From assembly GCA_963556255.1 (NCBI GenBank), contig OY744607.1:45579437-45643436 (forward strand): a stretch of 64,000 nt of DNA, in the 5' to 3' direction. The notes below the pieces were generated by a model that was not told the origin of the DNA, ran no database searches, and saw only the letters and a list, made by a program, of their open reading frames with translations. Of the stretch, positions 11,401 to 20,854 are shown piece after piece. The position numbers were made by a program, and so were the translations under genes. Origin of the DNA: Allolobophora icterica (lineage: Eukaryota > Annelida > Clitellata > Crassiclitellata > Lumbricidae). The first letter of the stretch is position 1. Every line of letters starts with the position of its first letter.

Positions 11401-14033
11401 CAAATCTAAATTTAACTGATTTTTATTAGTTAGTTACTTATTGCGAAACAATATAAACAGAATTATATGTAAAAAACTCATTAATTTTTGTTAGTTGCTG
11501 GTGGCAACGTGTTGACGTGTCAGCTGCCTGGTCTCAGTTATCAAGTTTCCACTTGGCAGTTATTTAACAAAAGTAGCAATAAAAAAGTTTCTTTAAACAT
11601 CGGACGACAACTGTATACTGTGTCCCCCTCACTGTTAAAGGTGGACCCCCACTATCGCCGCCCCTGAATAAATCATCAAAATAATCGAGTTTTAGTTACT
11701 CCAGTGATTGTACGATATAATCCTGCAGATGGTTTACTACACCTGTGATCTAAATCAACTCGCAACACGTTCATATATTCGCGAGTTCAACGTAAGTAGT
11801 AAATAGACTGTATCCTTGAGACCACTTTTTAGCGTCCGACTGTATCCTTGAGACCACGTTTTAGCGTCCGACTGTATCTATGAGACCAGCATCTAACGTC
11901 AGACTGTATGTATGAGACCAGCAGCTAGCGTCCGACTGTATCTATGAGACCAGCATCTAGCGTCCGACTGTATGTATGAGACCAGCCTCTAGCGTCCGAC
12001 TGTATCTATGAAACCAGCTCCATGCTGCCGACTACAGTTATTAGAACAGCCCATTCTAACAGAGTATTGTTTCTAATTAATTATATTTATTATAGTTTAA
12101 TTATATTTTAATATATTTTAAACCTAATTTGCACTGTTACACGATTTAATTATGGGATTGAAGCATTTGAACTGTTGAATAAACATATTTCTTGACACAA
12201 TTTTAAGTAGAGCACATATTTAAATTATTTTGAACTTCACCGATTTGTATAGCGCCCTAGCACAGCGAGGCTTATTTGAATATGGTATTGGTGTATCCTA
12301 TTTGGTTGGGTATTTAAAATATATATTATGGTATAATCTAAGATATATTAAAAGTTGTACTCTTTCGCAAACAGACAAACAGAGAAACAGACAAACAGTC
12401 AAACAGACAAACAGACAAACAGACAAACAGACAAACAGAGAAACAGAGAAACAGACAAACAGTCAAACAGACAAACAGAGAAACAGACAAACAGTCAAAC
12501 AGACAAACAGACAAACAGACAAACAGACAAACAGACAAACAGAGAAACAGTCAAACAGTCAAACAGACAAACAGAGAAACAGAGAAACAGAGAAACAGAC
12601 AAACAGTCAAACAGTCAAACAGACAAACAGACAAACAGAGAAACAGACAAACAGTCAAACAGTCAAACAGACAAACAGACAAACAGACGGTCAACATATT
12701 TTGCCATCTTAATAATAATATGGAAGCGTTTTAAGCAAGAAGAGAGACAGGACCCATGAGCTAACCCGGAGGTAGCCATGGATATGAAGTGTTAGCAACA
12801 TCAGTTTCTAAGACTCGGCATATGGTTAAATACATTTAATTACAAAACGCGAAGAAACAAAGAACGTTAGGTTCTACTGTTGGAAATGTACGCACAGCCT
12901 GTCATTTATTAGCATATAGCTGAGTTCTCTAAATTATTTGCTAAGAAATACAAAACTGTAAGTAAAAGAGAAGGAAGAACTCTAAATTATTTGCAAAGAG
13001 ATATAAAACTGTAAAGTGTGGAGAGCGAGCAGAATTGAAGAAAAGGTACATTTTAGTGTTAGGAACTTTGGGAAGAGCGCGCGCAGCGGCAGCGGCGGCG
13101 GAGGAGGCGGCGGAGGCGCTGGCGGCGGAGGCGCTGGCGGCGGCGGCGGAGGCGCTGGCGGTGGCGGCGGCGGTGGCGACGGCGACAGTGGCAAATTTGT
13201 TGGAAAGGTAGGTTTTCGATTGAAGCAGTTCAGAGCATTTTGGATGACGAACTTGATATGTATGGTAGTTCTAGCTGACATGGGATGAATTCTGCTGTTG
13301 CCATATTATTTCTAGTTGAAATTTATTCATAGAGTTGAATTGTACACAGACAACTTGTAGGAAAAGGCATGTCTTCGATTAAAGCACATTTGAAAAACCC
13401 TTGAGAATGAAAATACACAAAGTCTCACATCAATTTCATCACCTTAACTCTCCAAAGGCAAATCCCCTCATTTTCCATCAAATTGTATCTCCAACGCTCT
13501 CATAGAACTATCATACAGAGCAGTTTCACCATCCACAGTCTCCAAAAATGTTCAGTTTAGGTGGGTTTCACATACGCTTCAATCTGAAACACGTCTTTTC
13601 CAACAAATTCAGCGATGTGCTTCACTTCATATATCGCAAACTCTAGTTAGAACTATGTTACACACCAATTCCATCACTCGAACTTTTACAAATATACCAT
13701 TTCAAGCGCTTTTGCAAATGTGCTTTAATCGAAGACATGTCTTTTCCTACAAGTTGTCTGTGTACAATTCAACTCTATGAATAAATTTCAACTAGAAATA
13801 ATATGGCAACAGCAGAATTCATCCCATGTCAGCTAGAACTACCATACATATCAAGTTCGTCATCCAAAATGCTCTGAACTGCTTCAATCGAAAACCTACC
13901 TTTCCAACAAATTTGCCACTGTCGCCGTCGCCACCGCCGCCGCCGCCAGCGCCTCCGCCGCCGCCGCCAGCGCCTCCGCCGCCAGCGCCTCCGCCGCCGC
14001 CGCTGCCGCCGCCGCCGCTGCCGCCGCCGTCGC

Positions 14034-14064
<31 letters not shown>

Positions 14065-17000
14065 GCCACCGCCAGCGCCTCCGCCGCCGCCGCCGCCAGC
14101 GCCTCCGCCGCCGCCGCCAGCGCCTCCGCCGCCGCCAGCGCCTCCGCCGCCGCTGCCGCTGCGCGCGCTCTTCCCAAAGTTCCTAACACTAAAATGTACC
14201 TTTTCTTCAATTCTGCTCGCTCTCCACACTTTACAGTTTTATATCTCTTTGCAAATAATTTAGAGTTCTTCCTTCTCTTTTACTTACAGTTTTGTATTTC
14301 TTAGCAAATAATTTAGAGAACTCAGCTATATGCTAATAAATGACAGGCTGTGCGTACATTTCCAACAGTAGAACCTAACGTTCTTTGTTTCTTCGCGTTT
14401 TGTAATTAAATGTATTTAACCATATGCCGAGTCTTAGAAACTGATGTTGCTAACACTTCATATCCATGGCTACCTCCGGGTTAGCTCATGGGTCCTGTCT
14501 CTCTTCTTGCTTAAAACGCTTCCATATTATTATTAAGATGGCAAAATATGTTGACCGTCTGTTTGTCTGTTTGTCTGTTTGACTGTTTGACTGTTTGTCT
14601 GTTTCTCTGTTTGTCTGTTTGTCTGTTTGACTGTTTGACTGTTTGTCTGTTTCTCTGTTTCTCTGTTTCTCTGTTTGTCTGTTTGACTGTTTGACTGTTT
14701 CTCTGTTTGTCTGTTTGTCTGTTTGTCTGTTTGTCTGTTTGTCTGTTTGACTGTTTGTCTGTTTCTCTGTTTGTCTGTTTGACTGTTTGTCTGTTTCTCT
14801 GTTTCTCTGTTTGTCTGTTTGTCTGTTTGTCTGTTTGTCTGTTTGACTGTTTGTCTGTTTCTCTGTTTGTCTGTTTGCGAAAGAGTACAACTTTTAATAT
14901 ATCTTAGATTATACCATAATATATATTTTAAATACCCAACCAAATAGGATACACCAATACCATATTCAAATAAGCCTCGCTGTGCTAGGGCGCTATACAA
15001 ATCGGTGAAGTTCAAAATAATTTAAATATGTGCTCTACTTAAAATTGTGTCAAGAAATATGTTTATTCAACAGTTCAAATGCTTCAATCCCATAATTAAA
15101 TCGTGTAACAGTGCAAATTAGGTTTAAAATATATTAAAATATAATTAAACTATAATAAATATAATTAATTAGAAACAATACTCTGTTAGAATGGGCTGTT
15201 CTAATAACTGTAGTCGGCAGCATGGAGCTGGTTTCATAGATACAGTCGGACGCTAGAGGCTGGTCTCATACATACAGTCGGACGCTAGATGCTGGTCTCA
15301 TAGATACAGTCGGACGCTAGCTGCTGGTCTCATACATACAGTCTGACGTTAGATGCTGGTCTCATAGATACAGTCGGACGCTAAAACGTGGTCTCAAGGA
15401 TACAGTCGGACGCTAAAAAGTGGTCTCAAGGATACAGTCTATTTACTACTAACGTAGGCTATATTATTACCCCTATAGATGTACTCAATTGAAGTGTGTG
15501 CCACACAATGACTGGACAGCTCAGAGATAGAAGAGCAAGCAGAGCGATGACACGCACACACACCTACACACGTCTACACAAACACACACACACACACACA
15601 CGTGCAGGTTGCAGCGGAGAACTCTGCCAGTCTAGGCCGCCGTGTCATTAAAGAAGGAAACTCACGGTCCTCACCCCGGGGTCCCCCCTCCCCAACTCTT
15701 TGGCCCGTAGATCACGTAAGCCGTTGGCCCGTTGGTCGTAGGCTCGTACAGCAGATAGAGAAGAGATAATGTAGAATGTAGATATCACGGACTGCACGGC
15801 AGTGGAGACGAGCTGCTGTGCAGTATGTGTTCTGTTGTACGAGTCGTTGGCTACAGTGTTATGGAAACATAAGAGGATTTCGATCCCATGTGGAACAAAA
15901 AGGCGTTAACCGATAATGGCTTAATGTAGGCTGTATTATCACACGGGACAAAAGAGATATCATGAAAAAAATGCAAACCTTTACTTTCGGCCAAAATATG
16001 TCAACCCCCCACTTTTGAAGTTCGATGAAGATCGTTCTCCAAACCCCACCTTTGGTAGACGGCTAGACACCTCTGGTTGTAGCCACATGTTTTGTAAGGC
16101 TCCTTTCGCAGTCGTGCCATCCAACGTGTGTCTGGCTATTTAGTTTTGTAAGTGTATGAAATGTTTGTAGTAATTAAGGACCTCTCTCTTTCTGTCTGTC
16201 TAATGTCAACTACAAAATATTTTTTTACACCTTAATGAAATCCCATATCCTGTAATTCAATAATTGTTAAATTCCAACTAGGCCTACCCATTCTTGTAAT
16301 TGAGTTGTAAAAATTAAAATAGGCCTAAGCAAAAACTTCGGTATATATCTTGACAATTTCCTTATTTTGTTCAGACGTAGGCATATATAAAATATTATAT
16401 ATAAATTTATAAATAATATATATTTATAAATAATATATATATAAATTTATAAATAATATATATAAATTTATAAATAATATATATATATAAATATAAATTT
16501 ATAAAATGGTCTGGGTCTTCTTGTATTGGTCTTATGTGCGTGACCACCGACAAGTATTGGTTTACTAAATGCAGAGAGACAGACAGACAGACAGACAGAG
16601 GCAGAGAGATGGAGAGAGAGATGTGGGGAGAGTGGGGAGAGCGGGACGAAGGAGGCATATAGTGCAGAGGCCAGCTACCTCGAGCGCAGGTCTTCTGGCC
16701 TTAAAACTTGCTATGTATACAAGGTCATGTGTCAAGCGGCAGCAAGCCCTGAAGCTCATACATTGCGATGGCCTGTACATAGTGTACAACCCCAACTGGA
16801 TGATGGATGAGTGCTAGGCTAGTCATCTATATCAGAGGGGCCAATACACAGTGGGCTAGCTAGCTACGTTTCTGACGCATCATTTCTTTGAGAATAATTG
16901 GGGAAATTCTTGTGCTATGGAGCAGGGCCTGCTATTTATAAGTGGGCATTCAAAAGCTTCAGAGATTTCTCGCTTTTGCTTTGGGGGGGCTGAACCACAT

Positions 17001-19322
17001 TTTGGGGGGGGCTAAGCACCCCCTAGCCCACCCCTGGCGCCGCCACTGATAACAAGTAGGCCTTTTCCCTATCCAATAACAGGTAGACCTAATCCTATCC
17101 AATAACAGTGCTCCTAAGTAGACAGCCTTGAAGGGGCGCTATATAAACGTTCCTTAATAATAATAACAGGTAGGTCTATTCCCTATCCAATAACAGGGTA
17201 GACCTATTCCATACCCAATAACAGGTAGGCCTATTCCATATCTAATAATAATTAGACCTATTCCATAGCCAATAGCAGGTAGGCCTATTCCCTATCCAAA
17301 AACAGATAGGCCTATTCCTGACTTGCAAGACGGTCTACTTAGGGTTATTCACAACAATTTTTCAAAATTCAACAAAAGACGGAGTGAAATCGTTTCGGTA
17401 AATATGCTGTGCCTCTATTCTGTTTTCTTCTTAATACAGGGTTTAATGGTAGTGATAAAATAGTTATAATACTGTAGACAATTAAACTAAATAATAAATT
17501 GAATAATAAATATTAAATATTAAAAATACTTAAACCTGTTAATATTTTATGTCAAACTGTATTTTTTGTCAACATTTTTGGGATTCAATAAACGAGGAAT
17601 AATAAAACGAATAATAATAATAATAATTGAGACACTGTTTCAAATGTAATTCATTGTAATTAACAACTTCTTTAGCACATAGCGACAGCCGATGGCGTAT
17701 GAAACAGTATACCAAGGAAGTAACAGTCCATTATTTTCTAAAAATAATAATTTCAGATGTGGTGCCAATTGACCTAATTCGTGAGGCTTTTAACAAGGTC
17801 GCTGTTCAAATTCCATGGTCAATGCCTGCCGTAAATTACTGGAAAATAACGGTGACGAAATTAACAAACTCGAGGAACTTGCCACATGACAGCACCTCAG
17901 AAAGAAGCTTCACAACCGTGAAGAGTGGCGAACCATTTCGCTTTTCTTTAAGTTTCCAAGCAGGATGTACCTACAAGGTGAAGCTCAGAGGGTTTCGCAA
18001 TGCCGGACGCACGTGCAATGTTAAGGCTGAACCGAAAAGTCCCGGATGCACTATCTCTTTTGACCTCTTGAGGTCAAAAGAGATAAATGAAAACGCAGAG
18101 CTAATCTTCGAGGGTCAAGCGATTTTCAGAGCAGGTATAGTGGTTGTGAGATACATTTATGTCGTTTAAAAACTAGAGCGTCTTTGTGAGGTTCACAAAA
18201 AGCCCTATATAGATAGACATATATGCATGCATTGCAAATATACATTCACACACAAATACATACATACATACATGCATACACAAATTCATGCGTACACTCG
18301 TACAGACACACATACAAAGACCACTAACTAAAATTAAACCAAGAAATTTATTGATGTATTATCATGTTAGGAGGAGAACCATTTATTGAACAAAGGAACC
18401 CATTTAACGAATGAATGAAGCTATCCGTTGGTTATAGACCACAGTTTCTCTGCTTATAGTGTTAGATGGTCCATATGTGTCTTATAGTGTCAGATGGTCT
18501 ATGTATGTCCTTAAGAATCTGGAGTTAATTATGCCTGACGAAGCGCTTGTATGTTGAATGCTGTTTAGAAGCGAGAGGCTTGGAAGAATCATTTTCACAG
18601 TTTCATTTAAAATTTGAATCTGTTCATTATGTTAAGAACTAACGATCTGCGAGGTTGAGACTCTCTACGAGAAGGCCTTGGACTACATCGGCCAACAGGC
18701 GCACGCTCCATGTCGCTGGATCTACAGGAATAAGCCTCTCGAGTATTTCAATGAGATTTTTGCTAACGGAGGCATCATGAAGACCTATGATAAAGACAGC
18801 GGTGGGGATCCGGCATCGCCAATCAACTTCAAAATTAAAGGACTCTCTTTCACAGCCAGTGTTCGGAGAGGCTCAACAACTGGAGAACCCATTCCCGTCT
18901 CACCCTTTGGTAATACGCGTCTTCTGGTGCCAGCACAAGAGCTGCTAGAAAAGGCCCCAAACATGTATTTTTCCGACATCTATTGCCATGAGAGTCAGCT
19001 TCACCATGTGATGCTCGTCTTGACCAAACCAGAGTCTGAAGCTGACAGACTCTGTGAGTCACACATCCGTAAGTTGAACATCACCGACAATCCGTTTCTT
19101 TTTCGTGATAGCTCTGGAAACGTTCAGGTGTCCACATCGAAAAATCTCATGGTCCATGTGTTGTATACGGAAGACTTGGATATCAAAGGGTACCATTGGG
19201 CAATGGACATAATCCAAGTGGGAGCTGGAAGTAGCAATAAAGGCGGAATTCCTAAGAATCGTTCCTGCAGCGTGTGCAACCTCGATCACGCACTTACAAT
19301 CAATATACGGAATGTGTTTTAA
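7982..19322 (+). CDS. PHYHIP-like gene, copy 2 (five exons, about 730 aa)
   Basis: Proposed join: 7982-8411 (or 8405), 9590-9928, 10700-11065 (or from 10721), 17757-18134, 18637-19322. All junctions are phase 1 and the sum is a multiple of three, giving about 732 residues. Order: N-terminal module, an extra module not seen in copy 4, two FN3-like modules, PHYHIP-type domain. Vertebrate PHYHIP proteins are about half this length with one FN3 module, so this is an expanded architecture. The intron after exon 3 is about 6.7 kb because it holds a minisatellite, an hAT element and a foldback element. The function is unknown beyond the domain relationship. Confidence 0.65.
8612..8850 (+). repeat. 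tRNA-derived SINE (family with copy at 52480-52690)
   Basis: It contains a B-box-like GTTCAAATCCCGTCGAGG and, downstream, ACACTGTCGGTGGGAGGTCGG. The same two blocks, in the same order, appear on the opposite strand at 52480-52690 in a clearer tRNA-like head. It lies in the first intron of copy 2. Confidence 0.6.
8879..9308. mobile_element. Short inverted-repeat element, probably hAT-like MITE
   Basis: The ends CAGTCCCGGCCTTAGG and CCTAAGGCGGGCACTG are inverse of each other with two or three mismatches. No clear 8-bp duplication flanks it, so either it is old or the ends are slightly misplaced. It contains a GGCGTCTACACC segment and no coding capacity. Confidence 0.55.
9590..9928 (+). CDS. 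Copy 2 extra exon (exon 2), unassigned beta-rich module
   Basis: A 339-nt open segment between the acceptor TTGCTTCTAG and the donor AA|GTGAGC. It starts and ends in phase 1, so it can be included or skipped without changing frame. The product (about 113 aa, VRPRLQSDIGVEAEDG…LSLEVREDG) has no recognised motif, and no counterpart was seen between exons 1 and 2 of copy 4. That the exon is real is inferred from phase and splice-site quality, not from homology. Confidence 0.5.
10080..10500. repeat. ACAG/GACA microsatellites around a short unique stretch
   Basis: (GACA)n-rich runs at about 10085-10195 and 10443-10495 within an intron of copy 2. Between them are two copies of a TTTTTGGGGAATTT phrase and a GCGGGCCC phrase. 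The open frames here are translations of the repeat. Confidence 0.85.
10700..11065 (+). CDS. Copy 2 exon 3, FN3-like module, with duplicated 3' end
   Basis: Two acceptors, at 10699 (TTCTAG) and 10720 (CCGCAG), would both give phase 1; the second aligns better with copy 4 (VISS versus VIRD). The core is WKLVITNLSD…FLVPVKVP…VRYTLIVEGLQD, matching [11 protein letters not shown]…YKVTVEGL of copy 4. The exon ends CCGATACCAG|GTAGGCC at 11065. The last 19 exon bases and the donor are repeated in tandem just downstream (see the minisatellite). Confidence 0.75.
11047..11202 (+). repeat. 27-bp minisatellite covering an exon-intron junction, left part
   Basis: The unit is ATTCCCTATCCGATACCAG plus GTAGGCCT. 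The first unit spans the 3' end of exon 3 and its splice donor; units two to six follow with increasing differences. Twenty-seven is a multiple of three, so use of the second donor would add nine residues in frame. The array continues at 17049 after the inserted hAT element, making about 13 units in all. Confidence 0.9.
11807..12030 (+). repeat. 32-bp tandem repeats, outer part of left foldback arm
   Basis: Seven 32-bp units of the form ACTGTATCTATGAGACCAG-CATCTAGCGTCCG with modest variation, followed by one degenerate unit. The mirror image lies at 15215-15438. Confidence 0.9.
12368..12690 (+). repeat. ACAGACAA/ACAGTCAA/ACAGAGAA 8-bp repeat, left arm
   Basis: Octamer repeats built on CAAACAGA/CAAACAGT; the mirror copy is at 14555-14877. 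Gln/Thr/Asn/Arg-rich open frames over it are repeat translations and not genes. Confidence 0.9.
13085..13192 (+). repeat. GGC/GGA/GCT triplet repeat, left arm
   Basis: (GGC)n-rich tract within the left arm. The right-arm counterpart at 13925-14162 is 138 nt longer. Gly-, Ala- and Pro-rich frames across it are repeat artefacts. Confidence 0.85.
13393..13714. repeat. Foldback spacer made of degenerate tandem units
   Basis: The spacer and inner right arm carry related segments at about 13588, 13721 and 13880 (GCTTCAATC…TTTCCAACAA; GCTTTAATCGAAGACATG; GCTTCAATCGAAAACCTACC), spaced roughly 130-160 bp. This points to an old tandem origin. No coding sequence is seen. Confidence 0.55.
15215..15438 (-). 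repeat. 32-bp tandem repeats, outer part of right foldback arm
   Basis: Inverse copy of the seven 32-bp units at 11807-12030. Confidence 0.9.
17049..17330 (+). repeat. 27-bp minisatellite, right part
   Basis: Continuation of the exon-derived minisatellite after the hAT insertion: units of the form ATTCCCTATCCAATAACAGGTAGGCCT, most still carrying CAG|GTAGG. One unit is broken by about 55 bp (near 17108-17163) containing AGGGGCGCTATATAAACG and CTTAATAATAATAA, which matches the 3' tail of the LINE ending near 56070. Confidence 0.85.
17331..17756. other. AT-rich intron sequence before exon 4 of copy 2
   Basis: No element or gene is recognised. There is a short AATAAT run near 17600. Confidence 0.5.
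17757..18134 (+). CDS. Copy 2 exon 4, FN3-like module
   Basis: Follows acceptor AATTTCAG and ends GCAG|GTATAG; 378 nt, phase 1 at both ends. Product: DVVPIDLIREAFNKVAVQ…YWKITVTKLTN…FSLSFQAGCTYKVKLRGF…IFRAG. The end FRAG and the donor position match copies 1 and 3. It is 96 nt longer than the exon in copy 1, and part of the extra length contains a perfect 15-bp inverted repeat (18053-18067 and 18070-18084). Confidence 0.75.
18053..18084. repeat. Perfect hairpin inside a coding exon
   Basis: ATCTCTTTTGACCTC, a TT loop, then the exact inverse complement. It is in frame (ISFDLLRSKEI) and lies in a region absent from the equivalent exon of copy 1. Confidence 0.85.
18637..19322 (+). CDS. Copy 2 terminal exon, PHYHIP-type domain
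   Basis: Acceptor at GTTAAG (18636) gives ELTICEVETLYEKALDY, aligned with [14 protein letters not shown] of copy 1; stop TAA at 19320-19322. Motifs in order: [98 protein letters not shown]. Open throughout, 686 nt. The less conserved positions (MYFSDIYC for LYFADFYC) show it is an older branch than copies 1 and 3. Confidence 0.85.
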
Positions 19323-19479
19323 TATGACGTAAACATCTGATGTTGGAAGCATGCATTGCATGAGTGAGTGTTTACTGTAGACATGCAAACAGAAATCGTA
19401 ACCCTGCATGCAGACCATCAAACGAAGCAGGCTACATTAGAATTACTTTCACAAGCGCTGTTGACGTTAACTCTGACTT

Positions 19480-19612
19480 GCCAACTCGTACTCACCAACT
19501 CTGACTCGACACTTCTGACTTCCAACCCTGACTCCCGACTCTGACTCACCAACTCTGACTCACCAACTCTGACTCACCAACTCTGACTCACCAACTCTGA
19601 CTCACTAACTCT
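19480..19612 (+). repeat. 16-bp minisatellite, CTCTGACTCACCAACT unit
   Basis: About seven or eight units; the first ones are degenerate. It lies 160 bp after the stop codon of copy 2. Confidence 0.85.
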
Positions 19613-19671
19613 TACTGTTCCATCAAACCTATTTGATTCCTGTGTCTATTCGTGTATACAAAAGTATCAAG

Positions 19672-19840
19672 GTGGTAGCTGAGTGGCAAAGGGTTCTTGC
19701 CTTCTACCAGGAAATGTGTTAATTTGAGGATTTTCTTTGACGTTCAGACGAACTTTGAGCAAGCCCTTGATGCACCATCGAAGCCTTTACATGTGGTAAA
19801 GCTGTGCTATGAAAAACCGGCGGAAATAAAAAAAAAACGA
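19672..19840 (+). repeat. Diverged tRNA-like SINE with A-rich tail
   Basis: A-box-like GGTAGCTGAGTGGCAAAGGG, a central GAGCAAGCCCTTGATG block similar to the SINE at 47960-48140, and an A9 tract at the end. Confidence 0.45.
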
Positions 19841-20205
19841 TTGCAGCAAAACAAGTGAATTTAATTAATTAAACTATCTCTATTACCGTCACAAAGAACT
19901 AAAGAGACCAAACCACTTTCTCTCCTTGGTCCCTAACTTTTGTAGCGTGTACCAATAGGCGCAATGTCCTCTAGATCCATTCTGAACAAACGAGAAGTCT
20001 AGATTTTGGAACTCTCTTACAGTTCACCAACAACAGCTTTAGTTTTAGGCGTGATTCCTGCCTTACCACATTGGATCTTGACCTGTAGAACCGATTGTGA
20101 CCTTGCTTGTCTACTAGTATCTGTCGATTTTGTTTTGACTAAGCGCCTGAGACATCCCTGACTCCGCTTTTTCGGGTGGTGTAGAAAGCTCGAAATTACG
20201 ATTAC

Positions 20206-20738
20206 CAGTGATGGGCACTAAACTATTTTTTAGTTAAACTAAAACTATTTTCCAACTAAAAAAATAGTTTAACTAAAGTTGGCAACTGATTTTGGAAAGT
20301 AGTTAACTAAACTAAAAAAGGAGTCAAACTTTTTCCAACTTTTTACGACAAACATTTTCACAATAACAGAGGTTAAGTGAACTGTAATAATGCAGAGCGT
20401 CAATGACAATTTCACCATCAAACTATGCATTGTGTCCTGTTCTAGCATACAGTTACAGGCATACTGTAAGTAGTGTATGAATTTGAAAACACAGGCTGTT
20501 AATGCTAAAACCATGCAGTGTCAAAATGTTTTTTTGTTGACGGTGTTCAATGTTCATTGTGGAAAAATAGTTATATATTGCTGATTTTTTAGTCAAACTT
20601 TTGAGTTAGCAACTAAATATTTTTTAGTTAAACTATGGTTTTAACTAAACTATTTTTTAGTTGAACTTCATCCTTAACTAATTTTTTTTAGTTAAACTAA
20701 AAGTTAGCAACTTTTTAGTTAACTATTGCCCATCACTG
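20206..20738. mobile_element. hAT-type MITE, CAGTGATGGGC ends, perfect 8-bp duplication
   Basis: Ends CAGTGATGGGC and GCCCATCACTG; flanks ACGATTAC at 20198-20205 and 20739-20746. Subterminal parts are crowded with TTTAGTTAAACTAAAA. About 75 bp in the middle (20446-20520) matches the hAT at 61447-62785 in the opposite sense. No coding capacity. Confidence 0.9.
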
Positions 20739-20772
20739 ACGATTACTGTTACGATGACCAAGGAAAGACAAT

Positions 20773-20854
20773 CAGACGATCTCATTGAATGGTAGTGATG
20801 AGACTGAGTAGTACTACTCAGTCTCATCACTATACTATTCAGTGAGATCGTCTG
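20773..20854. repeat. Spacer-free palindrome of about 82 bp
   Basis: The core GTGATGAGACTGAGTAGT and its inverse meet without a spacer, giving 36 perfect bases; outer parts (CAGACGATCTCA…TGAGATCGTCTG) also pair, with a small indel in between. Confidence 0.85.

Larger units (their letters stand above)
11795..15450. mobile_element. Foldback transposon: 1.6-1.7 kb inverted arms, 322-bp spacer
   Basis: Left arm 11795-13392 and right arm 13715-15450 are inverted copies; long frames in both translate identically. The arms differ in length by 138 nt, which equals the length difference of their GGC/GCC triplet tracts. The direct repeat AACGTA flanks the outside (11789-11794 and 15451-15456), a 6-bp target duplication. 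Each arm is built from outside in of 32-bp tandem units, an AT-rich part, a (GACAAACA)n-like part and a GGC-rich part. This layout resembles the foldback elements described from Drosophila (FB) and sea urchin (TU). No transposase is present. Confidence 0.85.
11203..17048. mobile_element. Non-autonomous hAT-like element, family A, 5.8 kb, split by a foldback element
   Basis: The ends are CAGTGGCGGCGCCAGG and its perfect inverse. The flanks ATAACAAG (11195-11202 and 17049-17056) are a perfect 8-bp duplication taken from the minisatellite it landed in. No transposase is seen. About 2.2 kb belongs to this element and the rest is the foldback at 11795-15450. The G-rich stretch before the right end (16980-17015) resembles the ends of the hAT at 23861-28382. 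Confidence 0.9.

Noticed and set aside
12230..15015. Long Gln/Thr/Asn- and Gly/Pro/Ala-rich open frames on both strands
   Set aside because: They are translations of octamer and triplet repeats in the two foldback arms, occur as mirror pairs and have no coding features.
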